Positions 35,731 to 44,583 of a stretch of 64,000 nt of DNA are shown here, in pieces. The stretch is from positions 1 to 64,000 of the forward strand of contig NZ_JADOBQ010000002.1 in assembly GCF_015644665.1 (NCBI RefSeq), in the 5' to 3' direction. The notes beneath the pieces were generated by a model. That model had not been told where the DNA came from. It did no database searches and saw only the letters and a list, made by a program, of their open reading frames with translations. Source of the DNA: Roseobacter sp. MH60115. Its GTDB lineage: Bacteria > Pseudomonadota > Alphaproteobacteria > Rhodobacterales > Rhodobacteraceae. Position 1 is the stretch's first letter. Each line of letters opens with the position of its first letter. Made by a program: the position numbers and the translations under genes.

Positions 35731-37428
35731 TCATTCCGCCGCAATAGCGATGTCCTCGATCCCTTGAACAGGGTCTGGGAACCCGCTGCGGTCGGTGTAG
35801 CCCTGCTGCGGCACCTGCATGTAACGCGGTGTCCAGTTCTCGACCTGCGGGGTACGGGTGCCGTCAAGGCAGGCCTTGATGATGGATTTCTGCACCTTGG
35901 CGGTGGCGGTGATGTGCTCCTTGGCGGCATTGTCGCCTGCGATCTCGGCAACCATGCCGTTGATCGCCTGCTTGTCGCGCATCAGGTCAAAGAAGGTGTC
36001 ATCAATTGTCCACGCGGCTGCGATATCCGTTTCAAAGCTCTGCGCCAGCACCTCGACCAGCTCGGTGCCCACGGCAAGGCTGTCTGCCATCAGGAACGAC
36101 AGCACGCGCAACACGTCACTTTCATCAAGTTCAACCAGCTTGGCAAAAACCACTGTGATGCATGGGCGTGCGTAATAGCTGTCTGGCTTGTCGAGCAACG
36201 CCATATCCTCCATGCCCAACAGGGTTTTGATGGCTTGACGTTCATCCTCAAACGCCTGTTGCGCTGTGTTGGTCTCAAGGCTTTCCGCAATCTCTGGCTT
36301 TGAAGCCTTTTGCGGATCGGCCTTCACCGCCCAGAGCGATGATCCCGCAATCATGTGCGCCGCAATGAGACGCAGGGCGGTGTCACTGTGCTTGAGCAAG
36401 TCGCCCCGCACGGCAGCATGGCGGTGCAGATCAACATAGTTCTGTCCAGCCTTGGTCAGTTCGGGCTTTGGCGCGGCGGGTGTTCCAGCCTCCACTTTGT
36501 CCAACCGTCTGGCCTCGGCACTGGTGAGATAGCCTTCGTGGAAATCGACCTCGCCTTGCGCGGTGCAGGTGACAAAGACCTTGCCGCCTTTGGTTTTGGA
36601 GGTGCTGCGATAGTCCCAGCTTGCAAAATACGCGCCCACATCCATGACAACCACATCCGCCCAGCCCTCGGTACGGCAGGCATCAACCCGTTCCGCGATG
36701 GCGGCATTCTGCAATGGCCAGAACGCTTCACTGTCGGCAAAGTAAGCTTCATCCCCAAAGAGATCAGACACAACTGTCAGCCCTGACTGCTCAACATCAA
36801 AGAGCGCATTTGCGGTAGAGATATGCGCCCCGCCAAACAGCCAGTCTTTCAAACGTTGGCCTGTGGGCGCATAGCTGTCGTCATCTTTGACCAAAGCCCA
36901 CCATGCCTTTTGCTGTTTGGGCGCTGCCATGGTGAGATTGCGGATGTCACGGGCGTGAATCTCATCCTTGCGATAGGCGGTCAGGATCGGGGCATAAAGC
37001 CGCCCTAAGGCCAGCCGCTGGGACACCATGCGGGTGGTGATGCCAAAGGCGGTGGCGATGTCTTCTGCGCTGCGGCCTTCCTTGATGAGTTTGGCAAAGG
37101 CCTTGTACTGATCGACCTCATCCATCGGCAGACGTTCGATGTTCTCAGCCAAACTGGCCTCAATGGCAGCGGCATCATCATCCTGCGCCATCACCAGACA
37201 GGGCAGCGGATCAACCGTGCTGTCTTCTGCAATGATCTGGCAGGCGTTAAAGCGGCGCTGGCCTGCGATGATTTCAAAGGCGGTGTCTGTCTCACGCACC
37301 AGCAAGGGCTGCAAGAGACCAAGGGCGCGGATGCTGGTGACGAGGTCATCACAGTCTTTCGCGCCGTATTTGCGCACGTTCAGCGGGGAGACGGTGAGGT
37401 TTTCAAGTTCAATATATTGTAAAGTCAT
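35731..37428 (-). CDS. ParB/Spo0J family protein of mobile elements
   Basis: A 565-residue protein with an N-terminal ParB domain (LNVRKYG, GLLQPLLVR, IAGQRRFNACQ, SLAENIERLPMDEVDQYKAF), a helix-turn-helix (EDIATAFGITTRMVSQRLALGRL) and a long C-terminal region without known motif. It resembles the large ParB-like proteins of alphaproteobacterial plasmids and genomic islands. No ParA partner is seen, so it may act in regulation or replication more than segregation. The start at 37428, with AGGAA upstream, is chosen over 37518 on family N-terminus. It is downstream of ardA in the same direction. Confidence 0.85.
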   Translation of the reverse strand: MTLQYIELENLTVSPLNVRKYGAKDCDDLVTSIRALGLLQPLLVRETDTAFEIIAGQRRFNACQIIAEDSTVDPLPCLVMAQDDDAAAIEASLAENIERLPMDEVDQYKAFAKLIKEGRSAEDIATAFGITTRMVSQRLALGRLYAPILTAYRKDEIHARDIRNLTMAAPKQQKAWWALVKDDDSYAPTGQRLKDWLFGGAHISTANALFDVEQSGLTVVSDLFGDEAYFADSEAFWPLQNAAIAERVDACRTEGWADVVVMDVGAYFASWDYRSTSKTKGGKVFVTCTAQGEVDFHEGYLTSAEARRLDKVEAGTPAAPKPELTKAGQNYVDLHRHAAVRGDLLKHSDTALRLIAAHMIAGSSLWAVKADPQKASKPEIAESLETNTAQQAFEDERQAIKTLLGMEDMALLDKPDSYYARPCITVVFAKLVELDESDVLRVLSFLMADSLAVGTELVEVLAQSFETDIAAAWTIDDTFFDLMRDKQAINGMVAEIAGDNAAKEHITATAKVQKSIIKACLDGTRTPQVENWTPRYMQVPQQGYTDRSGFPDPVQGIEDIAIAAE

Positions 37429-37510
37429 GGGTTTGTTTCCTTCTTTGTAGTCGGCACAAGATTGCACCCTGAAACCTCCCGCGCGGGAGAGGCTTGGGGC
37501 TGCATTCCTC

Positions 37511-38017
37511 TCAAGCACAGCGGTAAATCAGGGATTGGCCTGCGACTCGCGCCTCGCTGTAGTCGTGCTCCAGATCACGGGCGATGGCGTCATAATCGAG
37601 ATAGAATTGCAGCTGTTCGGGGATGTCACCAAACAAGCCTTCCTCCACGAAGTGAACGGCAAGCTCGCGCATCGTGTCAAAATGGTAGATATCGACCTCA
37701 AACTCGCTAGGCTGGGTGTCTGCATCAAATGAATTGCCACATTCCCCCACCGCGAGGATCACGCGGGTCTTGTCATCATCATCCCAATCCCCAACCGCGT
37801 CGAAGAACTGTTTGAGATTGGCTTGATTGATGCCAATTGCATGGACGAGATCGCAATCAATCGCTTCACCATCAATGAACTGGATTTCGAATTCCTCGAC
37901 GGGATCGCCATAGTCGTTGCGCAAAGCTGCGGCTTTCTCCGCATAGTCGTCATAGCTGTCAAAATAAAAGCCTGCGGCTGAAATATCGTAAGGCTGGGCA
38001 TGCAATTGAACTGTCAT
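37511..38017 (-). CDS. ardA: Antirestriction protein ArdA
   Basis: A 168-residue very acidic protein of the ArdA family. ArdA mimics B-form DNA and inhibits type I restriction enzymes during conjugative entry. It has GFYFDSYDDYAEKAAAL and EEFEIQFIDGEAIDCDL, and ends with GDIPEQLQFYLDYDAIARDLEHDYSE. AGGAAAAGAAAG precedes the start at 38017; longer frames upstream run through a hairpin region and are unlikely. It suits a transferred element. Confidence 0.9.
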   Translation of the reverse strand: MTVQLHAQPYDISAAGFYFDSYDDYAEKAAALRNDYGDPVEEFEIQFIDGEAIDCDLVHAIGINQANLKQFFDAVGDWDDDDKTRVILAVGECGNSFDADTQPSEFEVDIYHFDTMRELAVHFVEEGLFGDIPEQLQFYLDYDAIARDLEHDYSEARVAGQSLIYRCA

Positions 38018-38586
38018 CTTTCTTTTCCTTCCTTGGATCAGGGGTTGCGCCTGCAACCCTTGGCCCTCGCCGAGAGTGGGGGTGCAAATGGAAGGAAAAA
38101 TCTGCGAAAGGCTCTTTTCGTTGTTGGAGGGGCCTCTGGAGGAGCCGACAACGAAAGAGCCTCTTCGATCTATTTTTGCTGAAATGCGCCCGGGGCGAAG
38201 CCCCAAGCCGCGCAAGGGATGGAAGCCGACTGGCTGAGACTGCACTGCAGGCTCGGTTCACGACAGCCCGCCCCGGCATGGCCGGATGCGCCCTAAATCA
38301 AAACACTGGGTCGTTGCAGCAACTGCGAGGCCTGTCGGAGGCTGAAGTGACACAGAGCGCTCGTTGTGTTCAACAAGATCAAACAAATCTTCGTTAAACG
38401 CAGTGAATGCGTTTTGACTATAGAACCCTATCGCGACTGCTTTTAGGGTTCGTCAAGTGTTGAAACCCTTGAATTTGGCGAAATCAGATGCAAACTCTAC
38501 GCATGAACACGCTGGTTATGCGCGACACACTTGACCCGATCCGCTGCAGCGGTTAACTCATAATATATAGTTAAAAATTGGTTAAT
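38018..38586. other. ardA leader and intergenic region with a long hairpin
   Basis: 570 bases between divergent genes. A long imperfect hairpin (38110-38161), with arms that include GGCTCTTT and AAAGAGCC, lies about 95 bases upstream of ardA. No motif of a known RNA family is recognised. The A+T-rich end at 38540-38586 should hold the promoter of the rightward operon. Confidence 0.5.
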
Positions 38587-39216
38587 ATGCCGACTCAAGA
38601 TACTTATGTTGTTCTCACAGCGCCAGCTGACCGAAGCAGGATAGGTCAGGTTGTGGATCGCGAGCTCGCGTCTCGCGTGCTATCAGAGATTTTACCTGAA
38701 GCCATAGCCACCTACACAGAGGAGCGTGTACTGAAGTTTGCATTGGACCATCGTCCGATGAATAGAACTCGGCGGATTTTGGTTCCAGTAACCCTTGACA
38801 ATCAAACACGAGCACGACTGGCGGGCTTGGCGGAAGAACTTCATGCGCATCATGTGCCACGCCCGATGGAACGCGTGCTACTGGCAACAGTTGTAAATTA
38901 TTTCTTAAGGCGTTACAATTACGACGTTAAATCAATCCTCCGACGTGGTTACATCGCGCCGGAAGCAGTCAATCATATTGTTGCTTTGAGGCGGGAGAGC
39001 TCTGCGATGGAAGAGGAAGATAGTAATTTTGCGAGTTCGGAGTTTTTTTTGAAGAGTAATCCAGTTTTAAGTGTAAGCAAACTGCGCCCAAACAGTGAAC
39101 TGTCGAGGGCATTTGAAAAGGTGCATAAGCGGGAGCGGTTAAAACCACTTTCTGATAAGGAAATGATGGTGAAATGGACCGAGATAAAAGAAGAGGTTGG
39201 CGAGCTTAAACGCTGA
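38587..39216 (+). CDS. Hypothetical protein, first of a three-gene unit
   Basis: A 209-residue protein with no family I recognise. It contains VPVTLDNQTRARLAGLAEELHAHHVPRPMERVLLATVVNYFLRRYN, a helical block, and a basic C-terminal half with long charged helices ending EIKEEVGELKR. No membrane segment. The ATG at 38587 is preferred over the TTG at 38578. The upstream region is A+T-rich. The next gene starts about 19 bases after its stop. Confidence 0.65.
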   Translation: MPTQDTYVVLTAPADRSRIGQVVDRELASRVLSEILPEAIATYTEERVLKFALDHRPMNRTRRILVPVTLDNQTRARLAGLAEELHAHHVPRPMERVLLATVVNYFLRRYNYDVKSILRRGYIAPEAVNHIVALRRESSAMEEEDSNFASSEFFLKSNPVLSVSKLRPNSELSRAFEKVHKRERLKPLSDKEMMVKWTEIKEEVGELKR

Positions 39217-39235
39217 TCGAAGTTGGGGTGGGGAT

Positions 39236-39592
39236 ATGGCTGGCATTCCGCAGGGCGTGACGCTCAGCTTTAGTGCGGAGGTTCTTGAGGATGCAAAGCA
39301 ACGCCTTAAGCTTTACCACCAAGAAGCATTAAAAGCAGATCCTAAGCTACTTCGTACAGACAAACCTGACAACTTCACCGACCTTATGGACTTAGTGGAC
39401 AGTTTGGTGAGGTATGTGTCTAGTGGCGAGAGTTCGCTAGTAAAGCATCTCAATTTTTTGCCAACAGACTCCAATCCGGTTAGAAGCCTCCTCGCGTCCT
39501 CCGAACTGTTCGGGGTGGTCTTCGTCGAAACCGAACCAAATGTATTCGTTGCAGAAGACATCGCATCAATGGAAGGGCTCTCTAGCAGCTGA
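39236..39592 (+). CDS. Hypothetical protein, second of the three-gene unit
   Basis: A 118-residue acidic protein (VTLSFSAEVLEDAKQRLKLYHQEAL, then FTDLMDLVDSLVRYVSSGE). GGTGGGG lies before the ATG at 39236. No known family. A compact helical domain is likely. It ends 10 bases before the membrane protein gene. Confidence 0.65.
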   Translation: MAGIPQGVTLSFSAEVLEDAKQRLKLYHQEALKADPKLLRTDKPDNFTDLMDLVDSLVRYVSSGESSLVKHLNFLPTDSNPVRSLLASSELFGVVFVETEPNVFVAEDIASMEGLSSS

Positions 39593-39602
39593 TAGGATTA
39601 CG

Positions 39603-40052
39603 ATGCTGAGCAAGATTTGGTCATCGGAACTAAGTAGGTTTTGGCTGCTACTCGGCGGGGTGCTAATAGTATGTTTGATGTTTGTAGCTTTGGGCGCCTT
39701 TTATGACGATGAGGTGTTAGGGCAACGTGGCGGCGCCCTCGGTGTCGCGATTTCCTTCTTAGCTCTATTCCTCTCAAAGGACTATGGCTCCATGGTTCAA
39801 AAGCGGCTCGGAACACAGTATAATCAATTGCTTGCGCGCCTAGACAAAATCGAAGGACAGGAAGAGAACCCAGTCGCATCGCAGATCGCAGCTGTAAAAT
39901 CTGAAATGGAAGCACTGTCCATGGCGATTTCTGTGGATAAAGCGGGGGAACGCAGACAGAATTATTTCATCGCGGCCTCGGCGAGTACAGCGACAATATT
40001 CTGGGGCTTCGGTGATTGGTTTGTTTTATTACTTCGTTCCTTAGCATTTTGA
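39603..40052 (+). CDS. Small membrane protein, third of the three-gene unit
   Basis: A 149-residue protein with two N-terminal membrane spans (about residues 14-37 and 44-60), a charged/coiled stretch (KRLGTQYNQLLARLDKIEGQ) and a C-terminal span. Start at 39603. No known family. Membrane anchors beside soluble partners are common in abortive-infection modules; here that is speculation. Confidence 0.65.
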   Translation: MLSKIWSSELSRFWLLLGGVLIVCLMFVALGAFYDDEVLGQRGGALGVAISFLALFLSKDYGSMVQKRLGTQYNQLLARLDKIEGQEENPVASQIAAVKSEMEALSMAISVDKAGERRQNYFIAASASTATIFWGFGDWFVLLLRSLAF

Positions 40053-40213
40053 GCAATAGTTGTAATATGGTATGTGCTGTCGCACCTTACTTTAGGGAAC
40101 TAGGGTAAAATCAGATACTTGCTTTGCCAAGATGCTCTCGTGATCAGATATCTATATTGGCCAGATAATTTGAATTGACGCGAGTTTGCATCCATTCACC
40201 CCTGCCAATGTTT

Positions 40214-40247
40214 AAAAAAAAAGAGGGTGAGCACGCTGCTCACCCCT
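40214..40247 (-). terminator. Rho-independent terminator
   Basis: Read leftward: a perfect 9-bp stem GGGTGAGCA / TGCTCACCC with a CGC loop, followed by nine T (the A-run 40214-40222). It ends the small gene 40274-40528. Confidence 0.85.
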
Positions 40248-40273
40248 CTCCCCACGTCAACTCGCTGTTCTTG

Positions 40274-40528
40274 TTATTTCGGGTCGTGCACCAAGTCATC
40301 ATCTTGTCTGTCATCGCTGGCGGCACGCAGTACCAGCCGACCATCGACAGGCATCGCATCCATGCGTATCTCAAAGCCCTTACCATCCTTGTGCGCCCAA
40401 GCGGCGGCAACCTTACTCCAGCTTGATCGCTTCCCATCGCCGAACTCTTTAACGGTATCGCCCAGCATGTCGGGGCGGCGGCTTCGGGTTGGGCTTAATC
40501 GGTCATCGTTTCTATCATTGTTACTCAT
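40274..40528 (-). CDS. Small conserved mobile-element protein
   Basis: An 84-residue hydrophilic protein with SSWSKVAAAWAHKDGKGFEIRMDAMPVDGRLVLR. I recognise this block from short hypothetical proteins of alphaproteobacterial conjugative elements; its function is unknown. AAGGAG lies 5 bases before the ATG and a terminator follows, so it is a single-gene transcript. Confidence 0.75.
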   Translation of the reverse strand: MSNNDRNDDRLSPTRSRRPDMLGDTVKEFGDGKRSSWSKVAAAWAHKDGKGFEIRMDAMPVDGRLVLRAASDDRQDDDLVHDPK

Positions 40529-40654
40529 AAAATCTCCTTACGCAGTATTGGTTCACTCAATGAGAACGCACCATGAACAATTACAGCCCATGGTTGCAAG
40601 AAAATTCAGCAAAATCATACTATTGTATTCATCCATACTTGAGATGGAGATGTA

Positions 40655-41671
40655 TCAGAGCTCCCAAAACGCATTTGCATCAGGCAATGACCGCCATCGT
40701 CCAAGCACTGCCTCATAGTGGTCTTTGCGCGCTGATAGGGTTTTGCCAGTGATCCAATTGCTGATTGTGGGAGACTTTGGCGGCAGCGACCCACCATCAG
40801 CCCTCATAACCGCAACCAGCGTTTTTTCAGAAACGCCGGTGCGCGACTTTTCGCACCTCAAGGCATCGCGCATCTCGTCGGTTAATGTGACCCGTTCCGT
40901 GCCCTGCCAGCTCTGGCGACCTGTCTTCGGGGCTTTAGCGTCCGGCAAAGCATTGAGCACGAAGACAACGTAATCATAGTGCCGTTGTCTGATCGTCTTT
41001 GTCGTGCCGCCGAGTACAGATTTGAAGACGCCGATTGTCAGCCCCTCCGGCACATCGTCCAGCCCCTGAAATAGTGCACGATGCGTGATCCCTGTTCGCT
41101 CAAGCTCGGCCCTGAGATGCGCTCTATGCTCGTCCAGCATCAACATAAGATTTTCGTCGCAATCTGGCAAAGAGCGCCATCGCTCCAATGCCAAGTCCAC
41201 TTTATGTTTTTCCGCGCTGCGTATCTTGCCGGACATCCACGCAGCAACGGTATTCGATGTCAGGCCATCAATCTGGCTGGGGCGCACGCCACGCAGCATA
41301 GCGACTGGGCCTTTGCCTGTGCGCTCGGCTTCTTTGCGCAATTGTACGCGTAACTGCGGGGTGATTTTGATGACCGCGGTGTCCGGCAAAGACCGCCAGA
41401 GCTGCAGAATATAGTCGAAATAATCCTTGCGTGCTGTCCTCACGTCTCTCCGAAGCCAGGATTGTACAATCTGTATGCTCAGCCCGCTCGGCACCTGTTC
41501 ATCGACAAATTCCCTGAATAAGCGATATGTCCCAACGCCTGATCTGTCCTTTTCATGCCGTAAGGCGTCTACGAGATCGGCAGAAAGCGTCACACGGACA
41601 TTTCCCGCGCTATCCTTTTGTGACTGTGACTTCGAAGGAGGTTTACTCTTGCTGGTATCGTAGGTTTGCAC
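40655..41671 (-). CDS. Protein of four tandem HTH-like repeats
   Basis: A 338-residue protein. Apart from a short S/K-rich N-terminal tail it consists of four ~75-80-residue repeats. Each has a VTLS/D-ADL-DALR-EK-RTG start, a middle resembling an XRE helix-turn-helix (PSQIDGLTSNTVAAWMSGK type), an ARKDHY segment and a terminal W-RSLPD (third copy NALPD). Repeats run about 25-97, 98-170, 171-245 and 265-335. No named family is recognised. An array of sequence-specific DNA-binding modules is a reasonable guess. GTG start; ribosome site weak. Divergent from the coiled-coil gene at 41828. Confidence 0.75.
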   Translation of the reverse strand: MQTYDTSKSKPPSKSQSQKDSAGNVRVTLSADLVDALRHEKDRSGVGTYRLFREFVDEQVPSGLSIQIVQSWLRRDVRTARKDYFDYILQLWRSLPDTAVIKITPQLRVQLRKEAERTGKGPVAMLRGVRPSQIDGLTSNTVAAWMSGKIRSAEKHKVDLALERWRSLPDCDENLMLMLDEHRAHLRAELERTGITHRALFQGLDDVPEGLTIGVFKSVLGGTTKTIRQRHYDYVVFVLNALPDAKAPKTGRQSWQGTERVTLTDEMRDALRCEKSRTGVSEKTLVAVMRADGGSLPPKSPTISNWITGKTLSARKDHYEAVLGRWRSLPDANAFWEL

Positions 41672-41711
41672 ATACCATCATACCAATAAGCGCATGATTT
41701 ATATACAATTT

Positions 41712-41741
41712 TAGACAAATTGCATTAATTTTACATAAAAT
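41712..41741 (+). promoter_or_regulatory. Putative promoter of the coiled-coil gene
   Basis: TAGACA (41712-41717), an 18-base spacer and TAAAAT (41736-41741), in a strongly A+T-rich divergent region. Predicted by eye. Confidence 0.35.
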
Positions 41742-41827
41742 ATTAAGCATTTACCGCCATACTTTGTGGGTACGCACCAAATGTGCCCGCTCGAATGAGG
41801 CGCAGGGATGTGACGGGATTAAAGACA

Positions 41828-42805
41828 ATGAGTAGTTTGAATGAGCAAGGGGTGCTCACACGACAATTCGAAATAGCACGTATTCTTGATGTATCTGGGA
41901 AGGATGCAGAGTTACCGCTCGACAACGATGCCAATTCACCGAAGAGCCAGATTGCAGAAGGCTTGCTGCGCGGAATTCAGGTGCAGATGGACAATGGCTC
42001 GATCCAGGAGCTTGGCGGCGCGTTACGCGGTGCAGACAGCGTGACCGCGACGAAGGTGCAGGAAGATCAACGAAGGCAGAAAGAGAAGAAAGACCGCGAA
42101 GCGAGACGGCTACAAGCGCTTCTCGACGAGCTGGCGGCTATCGACACTGAAATCGCTGCGTTGGAAGGTCAGATCAACGAGCTGAATGAACGCATTGATA
42201 CGGTCGATAGCCTGATTGAAGGGCTGCAAGATGGTTCTATTTCAGTCGAAGAGGCGCTGCAAAACCCTGAGGTGATTGAAGCGCTCCGCAATAGCGGCAA
42301 AACAATCGATCCCAATGATCCCGATGCTGCAGACGCTCTGGCTGCTGTCCTTGGTACACATCGTGTGTCTCTGGCAGGTGAACGTGACGGTCTACAAGGG
42401 CAGTTAGACGGTCTAAATCGTCGCCGCGACGACATCGTGAATGACGTCAAGGAAATCGACAATGATCTTGGCCTGAGTATCGAGGATAAGCGAGCCAGTG
42501 CCGCTAAGATATCGCGTGAGGGATACGGACAAGCAAACGTGGTTGCAAAGTCTACTCAGACGGAAGAGATTGAAGCGGACGCTTTAAATTTCCAAGATGC
42601 CTCTAGCGATAGTAACGTTGCGTCCGATCACGATATCGAACAGTCAAACGCAGCCTTAGATGATTTGTTTTCAAGTGAAAGCGCATTGGACTTTGCAAGC
42701 GCTGACTTTGGTAAGCAATTTGCTGCGGTCACACCACCCGTGACTGACAATCAAGTTGAATTGGCAAAAAACAGTGATCTAAAGTTAGAAAATGGAATGA
42801 CTTAG
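41828..42805 (+). CDS. Hypothetical coiled-coil protein
   Basis: A 325-residue acidic protein. Residues ~90-140 and ~180-225 are heptad-rich coiled coils (RLQALLDELAAIDTEIAALEGQINELNERID; ERDGLQGQLDGLNRRRDDIVNDVKEID). No membrane span or signal. No family recognised. The start at 41828 is taken from MSSLNEQ; 41783 is possible. It overlaps the 3' end of the next, convergent gene by 4 bases. Confidence 0.6.
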   Translation: MSSLNEQGVLTRQFEIARILDVSGKDAELPLDNDANSPKSQIAEGLLRGIQVQMDNGSIQELGGALRGADSVTATKVQEDQRRQKEKKDREARRLQALLDELAAIDTEIAALEGQINELNERIDTVDSLIEGLQDGSISVEEALQNPEVIEALRNSGKTIDPNDPDAADALAAVLGTHRVSLAGERDGLQGQLDGLNRRRDDIVNDVKEIDNDLGLSIEDKRASAAKISREGYGQANVVAKSTQTEEIEADALNFQDASSDSNVASDHDIEQSNAALDDLFSSESALDFASADFGKQFAAVTPPVTDNQVELAKNSDLKLENGMT

Positions 42806-43407
42806 CCGCCTAGGCCAGGGGCAGGCTCATCAACTTTTAGCGAAGCGCGTTGGTTCAAATAGGAAACAGCTTCCGCTACGCGCGGTATCTCGGCATTGGC
42901 TTCCCCCAGGTTCAAGACAGCATTGCCAGTTCTATCTTCATACACCATCGATGTGATTTCGTTTTCACTATTGATCGTTCTGACGATGTAAGTAAGACCG
43001 CTTGCTTGAGCGTTCAAATTGGTTCGCGCAAACATTTCGGCGTCAAGTCCATGCTGAGCAAACTTCTGAGCGTAATCCTCTGCAAGTCGGCTTAGCATGA
43101 CTTGCAGAGCGTGCTCTACAGGTACACCGTGCTTGTCCGCCGCTGCCTGTGCGCGTTCACGAAGATCATCTCCAGCGTGAAACACTATCCCAACTGCATT
43201 TTCTGTCGTTTCGACATGCGCATGAGCTGCATTGTTTGCTTGACGCAGTTCCCACGTCTCTTGCGTCCACAAAGACTCGTCAAGTGGCTGTGCCACAGGA
43301 GTGGTTTCCTGCGCGAAGGATGCTGTGGGGGAAAGCACCGTGGCGACCGTCAGCACTGCGCCCGTCACCGCACCAAAAATCGCACTTGTCTGTTTGGCTT
43401 TTGCCAT
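42802..43407 (-). CDS. Secreted or periplasmic protein of unknown function
   Basis: A 201-residue protein with a clear signal peptide (MAKAKQTSAIFGAVTGAVLTVATVL, cut after SFAQ). The mature part has no cysteines. It has a helix-rich centre (DDLRERAQAAADKHGVPVEHALQVMLSRLAEDYAQKF). Start at 43407 with GAGGACACAA upstream. No family recognised; it may act at the cell envelope. Confidence 0.65.
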   Translation of the reverse strand: MAKAKQTSAIFGAVTGAVLTVATVLSPTASFAQETTPVAQPLDESLWTQETWELRQANNAAHAHVETTENAVGIVFHAGDDLRERAQAAADKHGVPVEHALQVMLSRLAEDYAQKFAQHGLDAEMFARTNLNAQASGLTYIVRTINSENEITSMVYEDRTGNAVLNLGEANAEIPRVAEAVSYLNQRASLKVDEPAPGLGG

Positions 43408-43865
43408 TTGTGTCCTCGAATTCTTGTTCGTTTCGGACACACACCTCTGCAACATCTTGTTGTTCTTATGCGTTGCAACACAAAATATAGACAAATTCTT
43501 GCGTTTTTGCAAGCTTTTTGAAACTATCTTTCGTGTCAAGCCATCAATCGTGCATTTTTGTCTATCAAAAATAGCATATCGAAACGCCGCGATCCGTTTA
43601 GGGGCAAAGACCCATGCCCGACTCGCAATTTCCAGTGGAAAAACAGCGCCGAGGACGCCGCCGCTATTGGCAAGCTCCTGCGGATTTGTTCCAATCAAAA
43701 CCGTTGGTTAGTGACTATGGTGCATATGAGAGATGTTATGAAAATTTGTAAGATGCGTCGATCCTTGAAGATCAAGGCGTTAGGACAAAACCGAGCACAG
43801 CGGAGGGTACGAAATGCGTGGCGGTCACAATGGAACGTTTTTGCTAGCCCTGAAAGGACGGTCTT
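43408..43865. other. Intergenic region upstream of the resolvase
   Basis: About 460 bases between the secreted protein and the resolvase. Overlapping open frames are unsupported. If the resolvase is active, its crossover (res) sites should be here; I could not identify them. Confidence 0.35.
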
Positions 43866-44489
43866 ATGAAGTCTTGGCCGAAACCGCTGCCGCCCGCACA
43901 GCCGCATGGTCGATTGCTCGGCTATGCACGCGTCTCGACGCAGGATCAGTGCATCAATCTTCAACTGGATGCCCTGAAACATGCCAACTGCGATAAGATC
44001 TACCACGACCATGGCGTCTCCGGGTCGAAGGCCGAGCGGCCCGGTCTAGAGGAAATGCTGCGAGAGATGGTCGAGGGCGATACCTTAGTGGTCTACAAGC
44101 TGGATCGGTTGGGAAGATCGGTGCAACATCTCTCTGACCTGCTGGTTCGGCTCGACAATGACGGCATTCAGTTCTGCGCCCTGAGCGAGGGAATCAACAC
44201 CAACACCTATGGCGGCAAACTGATCTTCCATGTGTTTGCGGCCATCGCCGAGTTCGAACGCGCCATGATCCGCGAGCGGACCTGCGCAGGTCTGACAGCA
44301 GCAAAGCAGCGCGGCGCAAAGTTCGGGCGACCTTTCCTGCTCAGCGAAGACGATATCATTGAAGCGCATCGCTACATGAATCAAGACGGCAAGACATACT
44401 CACAAGCCGCCAGCCGGTTCGGCGTATCGGAAAGCACGTTACAACGCGGAGTACGCCGCCTTGGGCTGACCTGCGCGGAATTCGCTTGA
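43866..44489 (+). CDS. Small serine resolvase/invertase
   Basis: A 207-residue recombinase of the Tn3-resolvase/Hin type. The catalytic serine is S24 in YARVSTQDQ; DHGVSGSKAERPGLEEML, LVVYKLDRLGRSVQHL and the E-helix region follow, with a C-terminal helix-turn-helix (YSQAASRFGVSESTLQRGVRRLG). AAGGAC lies upstream. No transposase gene is nearby, so it is a transposon remnant or a stability/inversion enzyme of the element. Confidence 0.88.
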   Translation: MKSWPKPLPPAQPHGRLLGYARVSTQDQCINLQLDALKHANCDKIYHDHGVSGSKAERPGLEEMLREMVEGDTLVVYKLDRLGRSVQHLSDLLVRLDNDGIQFCALSEGINTNTYGGKLIFHVFAAIAEFERAMIRERTCAGLTAAKQRGAKFGRPFLLSEDDIIEAHRYMNQDGKTYSQAASRFGVSESTLQRGVRRLGLTCAEFA

Positions 44490-44583
44490 GGGTGAACGAT
44501 TCATTCTGGAAGAACATCGACCACCTGCCTGGCCACGGTGGACGCTGCCCTCTGCTTCATCCTCACAGCGCGATAACATTCTA

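Noticed and set aside
43558-43869. 103-codon frame upstream of the resolvase
   Set aside because: No family motif and it overlaps the resolvase start; treated as chance.
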